64,000 nucleotides of DNA, from assembly GCA_003545705.1 (NCBI GenBank), contig QVLQ01000013.1:496001-560000 (forward strand), in the 5' to 3' direction. Below are positions 34,710 through 46,173 of the stretch, in pieces. A program made the position numbers and the translations under genes. Under the pieces are notes generated by a model that did not search any database, was not told the origin of the DNA, and was given only the letters and a program-made list of their open reading frames with translations. Numbering within the stretch: position 1 is the stretch's first letter; every line of letters begins with the position of its first letter. The DNA comes from Acidomyces sp. 'richmondensis'. Its lineage: Eukaryota > Ascomycota > Dothideomycetes > Mycosphaerellales > Teratosphaeriaceae.

Positions 34710-37700
34710 GCCTCATCTGTGTCGATCGTGAAGACTTGTGTTGCCTATTGCGCTTTGCTACCGGCCCATCGGTGGCCACAAGATGCTTAGTCGTGAGATA
34801 GTATGTTCTTTGGGTCGGAGTACTCGTCGAGGCATGAGCTCACAAAGCTCATAAGGGCTGGCAGAGGGACAGCCTCGCAATGTATTCGAGACTTTGGGTG
34901 ATCTGGATCTGCGTCCTGGTGGGTGGGGCTGTCCCGACACCACCTGCCAATGGAGTGGGGTGAATGTCGATCGGTCTTCCTGCGCGACCAACCTCACCCT
35001 TTCTCTTCTGCTCAAACTTGAAGTAAACACGAAAGTTGACGACCGCAAGGGACTCTGTTAAATAAGATATCATATGCTCGTTGCCGTTTCACTCAGCGCT
35101 CCGATGGCGCTCGCTTGCACAGTTTGCTTAGCACGTGCCTCGTGAAGCTATATATGCTACCAAGAACGCCACTGTCCGTTTCAAGCGATTTGCATCCGTT
35201 GCCACTTTGCGGAAGACCCTAATACAGCGGCTAATACAAGGAGTTTGAGGTGCTATTTGAATTTCGAAGGGGTAGACTTTTTGTCTGCCAGATAAGACAG
35301 TAAATTGCATCGTGGCGATTCATTTTCCTCGCAAGTTCGGCGAAGAACAGCATCTCGGGAAGTGTCGGAAACCATGTATAGAAGCATGCCATTCCGCGCA
35401 CCGTAACATCGCGCAAATCTCGGCATACAACCTTGCCCGTCCAGGACGAGGGTGATTTTGTGTAGCTCACAATCGCCCGTAGCAGCTCCGAGACCATGCC
35501 TCAATGTCCACTTGGGAGAAATCAGGACAACTGCGAAGGTAGTTGAAGCGGCGCAACGAATAAGCACTTTCTCAATCAAATCCTGGTGTCTGAACAGCTG
35601 GTGCCAACTCACAACAACTGTCGCTCGATATCTTTGGACAGGTTCTTTTTTCTCGTATGTAACCATATAGGGAAAGATGTGGTTGCTCTTAGGCTATACT
35701 AGGAGCTCGATTGAGGAAGATGACCATTTTCTGATTTAGAGATTGTGATTGTCTTCAAGATATCGATATCAAATATAATGCCCCTCGAAGAAATGGAACT
35801 ATCAGGTCAAATAATCCATGAACCAGAACATGAAACGAACCCGGACCAAGCCCGTGGTAGATGAAATCGCCATCACAGAAGCGGAATTAACCTGAGCAGA
35901 TCTATAAGTCCTCAGGTCAATGCGAAATTTGCCCCACTCTGTGCGAGAAAATGCTGGCTTGCTTGCCATTGCACGTCAAGGACCATCGAAGAGTGGCATC
36001 AAGCGCTGTGTTCGTTTGAAGATTGCGCTCTGACACCTTGTAACCGGTGGATGCTATCGCTCTGGCGGGCGTGATCATGTACCCAGCAGAGGTATCCAGC
36101 CCGTGCTCCCAAGATTGAACGGGATTTTATACCCTCAATCGATATCTCAGCGCCGCGGAGGCAAAGACCACCATCAGATGTGTGATTATACTATGGTAAA
36201 CAGCGGGCTCCAATTTGAAGACTTTATCACTTTTAATTGACATCATACGAGGCCCGACGGCAAATTATTTGTCGTCACACGGGAGGCTGATTGCTTCGCT
36301 ACCAATATGTGTTCAAAAGATGACCGAATACTTGGTGTATGCAGGTTTGGTATTTTTGGCGAACACCATGTCGAAGCATTTCCATTGACGTGGATTGAGA
36401 CACAAAGCAGTCGATTGTGGGTAGGAATGGCCCATCAAAATGTCCATGCTTTCTCGGACAGGCATTGATAGCAATCACATCTCGACGGTTGACATTTTCA
36501 GAATGCGCTGTCCACCATAGATATTGTTTGGCAAACCGCTATAGGTCGTAGGCATCACGGTACCTGTAGCACAAAATATTCTCTGGAGTATCCGACAAGT
36601 AGATGAGGATTGTTCCTGTTGTATATTGATGGTGAATAAGACCGTTGATTCGGCGGTCTACATGATATTTGGCAGCATTACCGACAGTACTGCAACATCG
36701 CCTTTTCCTACTCTGCTCACCCCCAGCGTCTAATTCTGGCTAGATATGTATGACGAGGTGCTACCATGCTTTAAGGGAAGTCTGATTTTGGCTTGAATAT
36801 TTGCCCGTTTCTGCTGTTACTCAGTATTTGCAGGAGCTCCGTTTGAAAAAAACCCCCAAAAGAAAAGGAGGAATGGAAACAGAAAAAGACTTTATTTTAG
36901 TCCCTAAGCTGTGAGCAGGCGGGATATAACGTTATCGCTCGACTTAAAGCTGTTCGTTCGACAGTGAATGTTACCTATATGATCCCTGTGATTTGTATTG
37001 CGCCATCTAAATCCAATACGGGGCCGTCTAAGAGGCGCTTTAAGATATTATTTTAATATTATTGAATTTTAAAAGTCCTTGATCGACATTACAGTACATT
37101 TGGTCTGAGCTTGAAGTTTACCTTTGCTGCCTTCAAAATGCATGATTGATTCCAATTTGGTGTAATAAGTCACAGCGAACAGGTTTCTGGACTAATATTT
37201 GCAATCGGAGTGCGAAAAGACTATACAGAGACTTGATTTGGCGTCACAATAATCGAAGATTGGTCAATTTTCTCGCTTCAATAAGGTTCTGCAATTTTCA
37301 CACGTTATCTTGGCAACCTGTGTATGGTACGTTCATATACATTGGCTAATAGACTGTCCAAGAGTTGCTATAATGCGATAAGATGATATTCTCACACCAG
37401 TCTTGTGGCCATAATTATACCGGCGTTGGGTTTCCCAAATAAATATTGGAGAAAGTTTGGCTTGAAAGATTTGTGAGGGGGTCCCATCGTACGGTCAACA
37501 ACATATTATCAGAATCTACCCACTGATAACAACCAATATATTATCTCATGATAGATTACACTGGCCATTGAAATGGTGTGTCGAATGGCGCGATAAAGTT
37601 CAAATTCTTACTAATTCAAAGAAGAAGATGAACATCATTTACCTTGAGGAGGGAGGTTGGATCATAGAAGTCCTTGTAAATATAAACTGAAGAGCCGAGA

Positions 37701-37991
37701 GGCACCGCTTATATGAGTTCATGGAAAATTCTCAGCCAAACGGGATGCTTGTTCAGAATTAAGGCAATGCCCGCCTTTCGGTAGTTATGCTTAAGCCTCT
37801 GAATCTGGCGCAAGAGTTGGCGAGTATGAAAAGCTTTCCTTTCAAAGTGTACCCGAATCTGAAGATATGTTTCTGCAAGAGACGCAAACTTTGTGAGGCC
37901 ATCTTGTCTATTCAATGTCCTGAGAATTCTCATTGCTACCGGCCACTTGTTGCTACTGAAATCAATGCTGATAGATAACGGAAGTTTGACT
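34710..37991. other. 3.3 kb intergenic region, AT-rich from about 35.7 kb
   Basis: The first kilobase is of moderate composition and includes two overlapping - strand frames (35231-35497 and 35253-35666) whose translations match nothing I recognise. From about 35.7 kb it is AT-rich and gene-free. It contains one copy of a diverged direct repeat at 37475-37571. Confidence 0.5.
37475..37571 (+). repeat. Diverged direct repeat, copy A
   Basis: This stretch of about 97 bases aligns by eye with 40022-40111, sharing CCCATCG, ACGGTCAAC, AATCTA, ACTGATA and ATCTCATGAT in the same order. Identity is roughly 70 percent by eye, with several differences being TpG versus TpA. It lies about 420 bases past the rpiB stop codon (rpiB is on the - strand). 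The larger element it came from is not evident. Confidence 0.7.
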
Positions 37992-38480
37992 TTATGAAAA
38001 ATTCTTCTTCTCATGCTCCATGATAGCCTCCACCTTCTTCGCACTGGCACTGTTCGGATCAAATTTATATCCAATCCACTCCTTTGCCAACCTCCTAGCT
38101 AGTTCAATTCCCACCACCCTCTCCCCCATGCATAACACTTGCGCATTGTTACTCAAAACTGCTCTTTCAACACTGAATGAATCATGCGCGGTTACGGCTC
38201 GTATTCCAGGGACCTTATTAGCGCTTATTGCAACACCAAGTCCGGTTCCACAGATGAGAAGAGCCCGGTCCGCCTCGCCATCCTTTATGAGCTTTGCAGC
38301 GTCCACAGCGGGGTGAGCATACGCAGTTTTGTCATCGCTGTGGTGAACACCTACGTCGATGACTTTGGCCACCCGGGGATCAGCTTCGAGGTCGGCCTTA
38401 ATCTTATTCTTGTAGCTGACACCAGCGTCATCGCATCCCATGGCGATACGGAGGCCACTCGAACAGTCGTTTGCTGCCAT
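37992..38480 (-). CDS. Ribose-5-phosphate isomerase B family sugar-phosphate isomerase (RpiB/LacAB)
   Basis: A single exon of 162 residues, the usual length for RpiB/LacA/LacB proteins. The conserved substrate-binding motif RIAMGCDDAG is near the N-terminus. The active-site loop ICGTGLGVAISANKVPGIRA contains Cys77, which aligns with the catalytic cysteine of bacterial RpiB, and His99 in TAHD fits the second conserved catalytic position. The bacterial Asp-His pair in the first motif is Asp-Asp here. RpiB enzymes interconvert aldose and ketose phosphates such as ribose-5-phosphate and ribulose-5-phosphate; some act on erythrulose or allose phosphates. The family is mainly bacterial but is also found in fungi. 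No other sugar-catabolism gene is adjacent. Confidence 0.93.
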   Translation of the reverse strand: MAANDCSSGLRIAMGCDDAGVSYKNKIKADLEADPRVAKVIDVGVHHSDDKTAYAHPAVDAAKLIKDGEADRALLICGTGLGVAISANKVPGIRAVTAHDSFSVERAVLSNNAQVLCMGERVVGIELARRLAKEWIGYKFDPNSASAKKVEAIMEHEKKNFS

Positions 38481-40713
38481 TGTCTGATACGTACTAACTT
38501 TGATATCCTCTCGAAGTCAATGCTAGCTACAGTTATATCCAATGCCAGCTGAGTCTTCTTAGATAGTCCAGCCTGTTGTGACCTTCGTTGAAAATGGATG
38601 TTTCGTTCTTGCGGATTAAAACGGCAGTTGGCGTTGATACACCTTTAGATCGGTTCCTATTTGATACTTCTTAGACTTTGGATATATCTATATCGAAGAG
38701 TTCTTATTGAGGGAAGATATTTGTGGACAAAATGAGACGAATATTTTTTTTAGATCCTTTTGCATTCGACAAGGGCTTATGAACTTCACCTTGCTCATTG
38801 CGCATGCGGGGTCCTGACCTGGAAAACTGGTTTCTTATCGGATTGCCGTAAATGGTGTATCCGAAATCCTCGAGACGAGGTGCCCGCACTTGTTCGCCCG
38901 TTCGCTTGCTACACAAGTCCGAGGTGTTCCACAAACTCTTCAAAACATTTCCAGTTCCACGTTTGCTTTACTAAAGGAGTTTCAAAGGACATACCTCACC
39001 TTTGAGACACCCATTGACCCAAACAGTGGAGCTTGTACTGTATATATTTTGCATCAAGAGTGTCTCCGAATAGCAATTGAGCGAAGATTTTTCCAACTAT
39101 GGTTTCATGAGATGGTCAATTAACTACTGCAGCCCAATATCAAGCAGTGATGGAACATGTACTCTCATAATATATGAATGTCTTCCCTGTATTTAGAGAT
39201 CAATAGATCTGTTATCTGATTAAAGCACCAGCAAAAATGATACAAGTGCATGTACCAAACGGTATTATCACAAAACTTGATGAGAATATTTACAAAGCCA
39301 ACGGGGCTGCTGGACAGAGAGTGGGCAATGAAGGAAATGGAGCAATCATACATCACTTCGCCTCGGCATGAGGGTGACAGGTAGCTTCATTAACTATATG
39401 CGAAGACAGGCAGATGGTTAGACTTATAAATTCATGGGTAAAAAGTCACGATGTCAAAACAGATTCATTTTGCTTGGGAATATGATAGTCTGCTATAATT
39501 GGCACCACCAGATGTAGGTATTGGGCGAGAACGGAAGCAGGTTTTCGATGATTACATGGGAGACAAATGCCCCCTCATTCTATGCCTCAGTATTTCGAAA
39601 CAACCGGCTTCGTCAAGGGTAGAGCCCTGCAGGAAAGAACCAGAAGAAGTCTCTGTTGATGATATTGCGCGCAATCCTGGCTCAAGGGCTTACAGGTTAA
39701 GGAAGAGGCCTCCTGAACTTCCTGGTCGTTTGATCCTGCAAGATCTACCAATCACGATAACCAATCAGAGATTGTTTAGGCCGGCAAATAAAGGATTCCA
39801 CACAGTTTTCAAGCTCCTGAACAATAAGGTAACAAGTGGATATTTCATGCAAGAAAACTACATATAATCCGTCCGATGCGGACTGCACCAAAATTCTGTT
39901 CATATCGTTGATGCAATGGACAAAGAGTATTGGACACTCTTGAGTGGCTAGGACATTCTGCCATCCAATGTAACAAAATTGTAACAATATATTAGAACAT
40001 CCTCATGACTTGGAAGATTCGGAGGGGCATCCCATCGGACGGTCAACTGCTCGTCTCATAATCTATCTACTGATACAGACACATCTCATGATGGATTGCA
40101 CAGACCATGGATAAGCGAACCAATCAACTTCATGTGGCTGTATTGTTCAGGAATCCAAAGGAATATGTCCCCGTAGAGCAGTTTGCTTGCTAGAGTTAGA
40201 CTTGACCGTCAAGGTATGGGATTATATACCAGGCGACGCCGAGTCAATTATGGAAGCTTGCAAGACTTAAGATGGTTAGTATTGTGTGAAGAACAGCAAG
40301 ATCCTGTTTATGACGTCGTAAATATTTGGCAAAGTGCGATCACTGTGTTTGCACCTTTTTTTCCTCTGCCGCTCTTTGCGAAATTGTACGTTGGCTCAGA
40401 CTTCCTGATGTGGAAGACACTGCGAAGCGAAGTTTGGTTAGCTTGAGTGCTAACCCCCAGTCGTATTCTGGACCTACAGTCAATCGGTAATAAGCCTTAT
40501 AAACACCGAATAAAAGTCATTCAAGGCAGTTTTGTTTAGGCAATGAACACGGTAACGGCGACACCCAAACTCCCGATTGAAGTCACTTGCAGATATATGA
40601 TGTGAATCTTCCGTAAATTAAACTGGAGCCTGAGCTTATTCTGCTTCAAACACGTTTTTTTTTTACTTTGTATCATTGAATGATTCAAATTTCCTTGCAT
40701 ATTTCCCCCAAAA
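38481..40713. other. 2.2 kb AT-rich divergent intergenic region
   Basis: The gap lies between the rpiB start and the dehydrogenase start. It contains the second repeat copy (40022-40111). An open frame at 39556-39867 (ATG start, about 103 residues) has a protein-like stretch rich in Arg, Glu and Pro but matches no family I know. No other gene is visible. Confidence 0.5.
40022..40111 (+). repeat. Diverged direct repeat, copy B
   Basis: Second copy of the repeat at 37475-37571, in the same orientation about 2.5 kb away, so that rpiB lies between the two copies. Shared blocks include CCCATCG, ACGGTCAAC, AATCTA, ACTGATA and ATCTCATGAT. Confidence 0.7.
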
Positions 40714-41922
40714 ATGGTGGCTCTTGACATTACACGAGCCGTCAATGACTCTTTAACGAGTGAGAGGCCGCTTTGTGCTGTATTTGTCGGCGGAACAAGC
40801 GGCATTGGTGAGCGTACTGTACGCGCCCTTGCGGCTCACCATGACACTGGCGGTCCAGGGTTAAAAGTGTATATTATTGGACGGAATACGAGTGCTGCAC
40901 AGTCTATAATCGCAGATTGCAAGGAACTGGCTCCAAGGGGAGAATTTAGATTCATCAAAGCGACCGATTTATCATTGCTCAAGGAGGTAGACAGTTGCAG
41001 CGAAGAACTAATAAGACTGGAGAAAGCCTCCAGCAGTGATGGAAATGGCTGCATTGATATGTTGTTCATGAGCCATGCAGACTTTCCTTTTGTTCCACGA
41101 CGAGGCAAGAGTCCTCCAAAATCTCGTATTATTCTGGAACAAATAGCTAACTACACAATGTGCAGATACAAGCGAACGCCTTGAAAAACTTATGTCATTC
41201 CTTTACTACTCTCGTGTTCGCTTCATAATGAATCTTCTTCCTCTACTCCTCGCATCTCGCTCCTCAGCACATATAATCTCAGTATATGGTGCGTAAGGCC
41301 CCGCCCACATGTCTTAGGGCTGTCCAAGCTGATTGTACGCTCTATCATAGGGGCCGGATTGGAAAAGAAAGCAGACTGGCATCCGGATGATTTGCTCCTC
41401 CGCAGACCAGGTCTCTATTCGCTCGCAAAGGCTCGAACGCATGTGAACATTATGACAACTTTCGCGATGGAAAAGCTGGCAAAAGAGAATGCCGGAAAAC
41501 TTAGCCTTGTACACGTCTTTCCTGGCCTTGTCATAACTCCAACCTTTACAGCTAGTTCCAATCCATTATGGTTCCGGGCGTTGTGGTTCTTTTTTGGTGG
41601 AATTGCCAAACGATTCTTTTCGGTTAATATCAACGAAATTGGCGATAGAATGCTGTACCTAGCATCTTCACGCTTTCCTCCCATGCATGATGGGACGAAC
41701 AGCCAAGAAACAAAGCATCAAACAAACGAAGATTTGGGCGTTGCTATCAGTACGGATGGTACGACCGGGGGTGGTGCATACAGTTGCAAACACACAGGAG
41801 AAGTCAATCAAATTTGGGATTTGTATCGCGATCTTAGATCACAGGGTACAGATAATTTGGTATGGAAGCATACAATGACAGTTTTTGAGCAGATCAGCGG
41901 TACGGGGGAGTTTAGCGGCTAA
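40714..41922 (+). CDS. Short-chain dehydrogenase/reductase
   Basis: Three exons, 40714-41104, 41166-41288 and 41351-41922, code for 361 residues. The Rossmann motif GGTSGIG is at residues 26-32 and the catalytic YxxxK is Y194-S-L-A-K198. The first intron appears to use a GC donor (GAG|GCAAGA) with a good CTAAC branch and GTGCAG acceptor. This yields RRDTSERLEKLMSFLYYSR, the layout expected in this fungal SDR group. A GT donor five bases downstream (GTCCTC) also keeps the frame but is a poor site. The second intron begins GTGCGT. There is no signal peptide. Such SDRs reduce or oxidise small carbonyl compounds with NAD(P)H; the substrate is unknown. Confidence 0.88.
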
Positions 41923-42528
41923 AGTATCAGTAATTGCCACAATATCGATATCTGTCAGATATACTGTCTGGCAACGAGTATTCTGCACTCAATCTGAGCC
42001 AGAATCATTATTCTCAGAAGGAAGATTATAGTTCGAATTTATCTCTAACGCTCTTTTATCAAGTTAGAAACTTCAGGTGCTTGATAGTGCCGGTTTAAAA
42101 TTGAAAAGAGAAGGAGAGCTTGCTCCTCCTTCATTGAACATGTCAAGTCTCCACCCCATCAATCTTGATTCAGAGTCGTGAGCTTTGGTTTTCATTTGGT
42201 TACAAAGCGGCCATAGTATATATTAACAGCCTGTAGCTATTAATGATGCTAGAGATGCGTGCCATAAAATTTCTATGAAATTCAGAGAGAAATGAAATAA
42301 ATGTTCGAGAATCCCTTTGGACTCATGTACAGTGCCTCAGGCCCCGCGTTTTCCTTCTACGGGATGCGCTAGGACGTACTCTGACGGACACTGCCACGCG
42401 ACACGCGGGCGGCCTAACGAGCGACGTCAGCTCCCTCTTATTAACAGTATGGCAGTTCTTCCATAATGCGCGTGCAATCATAGCGGTCATTGCTCATATT
42501 GAAGATACCGTTCCGAGACCTTTCCGCC
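41923..42528. other. SDR-AKR1 intergenic region
   Basis: A 600-base tandem spacer holding the dehydrogenase 3' end and AKR1 promoter. No gene or repeat is visible. Confidence 0.5.
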
Positions 42529-44744
42529 ATGTCAGATCACCGCAAAGCATCCAGCACCGCATCCAGCACCTCTGGTAAAGATGCTCTGGACAAAGTTGAG
42601 CTGAGCGATTTGGACTCAAGTCCGCCACGACTGCCGGTAGAGCAAGACTTGATGCAACTGGCAAGACTAGGAGAATTGCGCTCCATACAGAGGCTATTCG
42701 ATAGCGGGAAATATAATGCCCAAACAACGGATGAACAAGGGATAACTGCTTTACACGTGAGCAAATCTGGCAAAAAATGTCAGGAAGCAGAAGACTGATG
42801 TTGGAGTAGTGGGCAGCTATAAATGGCCATCGTGCTCTATGTCATTTTCTGATTCAGTCCGGCGCTGATGTAAACGCAAGAGGCGGGGAGGCCCAGGCCA
42901 CACCGGTTTTGTGGGCAAGCAAACGGTGTCATCTTCATGTGGTATCGTTATTGTTAGCTAACGGTGCAGATCCTTTGATAAGAGATGATCAAGGGTATAA
43001 TTTATTGCACTCCGCGACTCTCGACGGTAATGTGTTTCAGCTGGTCCTTCTTCTTCATCAGCCAGACATACCAGTCGACGTTCCTGACGCACACGGACAT
43101 ACATCATTGATGTGGGCAGCATATAAAGGGTTTGGAGCCTGTGTAGACATTCTACTGAGATGGGGCGCAGATGTTCATGCTGTTGATGATATGGGCTTTA
43201 CCGCATTGCATTGGGCACTTGTGAAAGGGAACTATGTTTGCATACAAAAGCTGGTGGAATATGGCAGTGATCGTTTTGCCCGAAGCAAGCCGACTCAGGG
43301 TCAGACGGAAGGGGATACGCCCGCCATGACGGCATCCAAAATGAAGTCGGATCGGCAGTGGCATAGAGCTTTAATCGACTCTGGATATGATGAAGCTGGA
43401 AACCCCTTACCCTTCCCACTGCCATTTGTTCAAGACCGACGACAATTTTTCAAACGCTTCTTCTTCATCTGGCCGTTTATCCTTGGCGGTCTACAGCTAT
43501 GGATGCTTGCCAAATTGCCTGTTTGGCTTGGCTTGCCTGCTGTCCTAATAATTGGCTATGCATTGCAGTATCTTGCCCAAAAATCACTACGATGGGCCCC
43601 AGCCGACATGAAACACATACATCGAACACCATTTCTTGCCGGTATATTTGCTGCATCCCTTTTTTGGGTTGGAGTTCGATACTTATTCGACATTCTACCC
43701 TGGACTTTCGCGAAAAATCCCATCCTCAATATAATATTTGCAATCTGCTACTTTATGTGTACGTATTTTTACGTCATAACTATGACAGCCGACCCGGGTT
43801 TCATCCCGAAGTCCAATTCCAGAGGGCAGACGAAGAAAGCGATCGATGATCTAGTTGAGCATGGGGGATTAAATGAAGCGCATTTCTGCACTCAGTGCAT
43901 GATCCGCAAACCACTGCGAAGCAAGCATTGCCGGAGGTGTGGCAGGTGTGTTGCAAGAGAAGACCATCATTGCCCATGGGTCGACAATTGCGTTGCTGTT
44001 AACAACCATAAACATTTCATGCTCTACGTTCTGTTCTTGGTCCTCGGCATCATCCTCGATCTCCGACTTACGATCTCGTATTTAGAAGCACGCCCAGAAC
44101 CCCAGGAATTCCATTGTTCGCTGCTCAATGATGCTTTGTGCGCACAATTTAGCAAAGATCCACTCACGATTGTTACGAATGGCTGGGGGGCATTACAATT
44201 GACCTGGACCTTTATGCTTCTTTTCGTGCAGCTCACACAAATTGCGCGGAATGTCACTACCTTCGAAACGATGCGCGGCTCCGTTCACCCTGGTCCTCTC
44301 ATAACTGCGTTGACCACCGGCGATCTTCCCATTACGGCTACCCAAGTCCACAGTCCTGACGGTGGCAGACCCGGCCATAACCATTCCAGCCATAAAAAAG
44401 GGAAAGCTGGCTGCCTCTCCCAATGGTACAAAATTCTTGGCATCGACACGTTTATCACTGTAGCTTTCCAGGGCTACAGAGGTACCAAGCAGTCCAAGGC
44501 TGAGCGGCAACGGCAAAAACGAAGCAATCCCTTCTATCATGGCGTCTTGCGAAACTGCCAGGATTTCTGGGCAGATGGGCCAATGTTTGGGAGAAAACAT
44601 GATGCGTGTAAAGGACTTTTGGGGGGTGAGAGAGTAGATTATGCTAGCATGTTTGATCTTCCTCGAGGTACCGGTGATGGGAACGGGATGGTGTATAGGA
44701 GTGGTGGCTATGAAGCCGTAGCCACTATGGATGGGGATGTGTAG
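42529..44744 (+). CDS. akr1: Ankyrin-repeat DHHC palmitoyltransferase Akr1
   Basis: Two exons, 42529-42756 and 42810-44744, give 720 residues, matching the family length. The 53-base intron (GTGAGC ... TAG) interrupts the first ankyrin repeat between ITALH and WAAINGHRALCHFL. Several ankyrin repeats follow to about residue 260 (for example HTSLMWAAYKGFGACVDILL). Membrane spans surround a Cys-rich domain with the catalytic DHHC at about residues 461-464 (CVAREDHHCPWVDNC). Akr1-type enzymes are Golgi/endosomal S-acyltransferases for proteins such as yeast casein kinase Yck2 and also restrain pheromone signalling. The start at 42529 (MSDHRKASS) has good context; an in-frame upstream ATG-like codon at 42490 is less likely. 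Confidence 0.96.
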
Positions 44745-45156
44745 ACCTTAAGCATGATTTTCTGTCTGCCATAATTTATTCCTCTTCCCAGCAGATTTTG
44801 AACATTTTTCTTGGCTGCATAATTCGTATGTCCGATGTACTGCAATTCTTTCGCGGCAGAATTGACTTAGTTTCATTGCCGAATTAATACAAGGCCGCAT
44901 CTGACTACCCGGGTGGAAATATGATGCTTTGTTGTTCGCTGTTGCCTGAGGTTGAATGCCCCACCTTTCTCAACCTCGTCTGCCTTACTTGGATGAAATT
45001 ACTACTGTTAGCAGCCTTTGAATTTCTGGCTGCCAATTTTCATACCCCTCTGGAAACGTAATATTGTCTCGTGAAGCTTAGGCTTGGTGTACACAAAGTC
45101 TCCAGCAAGGGGCAACGATAAATGAAGGCTGAAGCTTCTGTGTATCATCGCCAGCG
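44745..45156. other. Intergenic region after AKR1
   Basis: A 410-base tandem spacer with no gene visible. Confidence 0.5.
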
Positions 45157-46173
45157 ATGGATGATAGCAGCCAAGAGCTCGGCCAATCTGATGGGAGACA
45201 AATGCGATTCGAGGTCCAGCATGGGTTCCTAAACACTATCGCATCTCTTCGTGGCCTCCAAATATCCTCGACTTTTGATTTTGATATTCCCGAGGATTGT
45301 CAAGCATGGCCATTCGAACAATACGGCCCTCACTCGCCACATCTTGACTTCACCAGCGGACCCTTCCGAATAGGCACCAAAGCAATTCGTTGCAAGCGGC
45401 AATCTCGACCTGCCTTAGTGGCTAGACCCATCAAATTGCGCAAGTCGAAAGCCTGGTCAGCGAAGAAGGACCTGGAGCAGCCTATAGGGCAGTATGGTCC
45501 AGTATCTAAACGGAACCAATCCCTAAACCTACTCGAACTTCCTGGGGAGTTGAGAGACTTGATCTATGAAATAATAGCCCTTCGTGATGGTATTCAGACT
45601 GCTCAGCTTCGGACGGTGTTTCAACTTGATGGACGAAAGCTCTTGAAGCTCGTACGTCGTTATCCTCTAGAGCCTAGCCTCTCTTGTGTCAACAAGCAGC
45701 TGCGTCGTGAGGTGCTTTCAATTTTTTATGGCACTAATCGTTTCCTCATACGTTCGAGCTCCGAGCCGTTCCTGGATATCGCATCGCACTCCAGACTCTT
45801 GCGGAATTCTCAATTCACGAGGCATTTGAGGCACCTCGAGATCAAGCAGGATGTTCTACTTCCGATGCATTATCAAGGATCTCAGCCTTCGACCTATGTT
45901 CTCAAAAGAGACTGTCTTGGGCACTATAGCATCACACATGTTCTAGCCGACGAAGACCTCTGCTCCTGCTTGGCGGATCGTGCATCGCACCTGGCAACGA
46001 ATCAATCCGTTGAGGTTACCAATCTGCTTCACCTCGCTACATTGCTTCGTTGGGCATTAGTGAAACTTACTACACTTGTTCCGAAGGATGATAAAAATGG
46101 CACGCACAGGTTTCCAACATCTCATTGTATGTCGTGCGGTAAAAGGGTTTACGCAAACGCAGGCAATGACTGA
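45157..46173 (+). CDS. Uncharacterised fungal protein with F-box-like/2EXR-type segment
   Basis: A single exon of 338 residues. Residues 123-142 read LNLLELPGELRDLIYEIIA, the Leu-Pro-x-Glu-Leu/Ile-Arg start found in large families of fungal F-box-like and 2EXR proteins. It is followed by EPSLSCVNKQLRREVLSIFYG, their usual second block (a conserved Cys-x-x-hydrophobic-Arg-Glu region). The remainder is unlike anything I can name. A C-terminal Cys-x-x-Cys pair lies at 324 and 327. There is no membrane span. Proteins of this type are abundant in Pezizomycotina and mostly uncharacterised; a role as an SCF-type adaptor is only a possibility. Confidence 0.8.
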   Translation: MDDSSQELGQSDGRQMRFEVQHGFLNTIASLRGLQISSTFDFDIPEDCQAWPFEQYGPHSPHLDFTSGPFRIGTKAIRCKRQSRPALVARPIKLRKSKAWSAKKDLEQPIGQYGPVSKRNQSLNLLELPGELRDLIYEIIALRDGIQTAQLRTVFQLDGRKLLKLVRRYPLEPSLSCVNKQLRREVLSIFYGTNRFLIRSSSEPFLDIASHSRLLRNSQFTRHLRHLEIKQDVLLPMHYQGSQPSTYVLKRDCLGHYSITHVLADEDLCSCLADRASHLATNQSVEVTNLLHLATLLRWALVKLTTLVPKDDKNGTHRFPTSHCMSCGKRVYANAGND

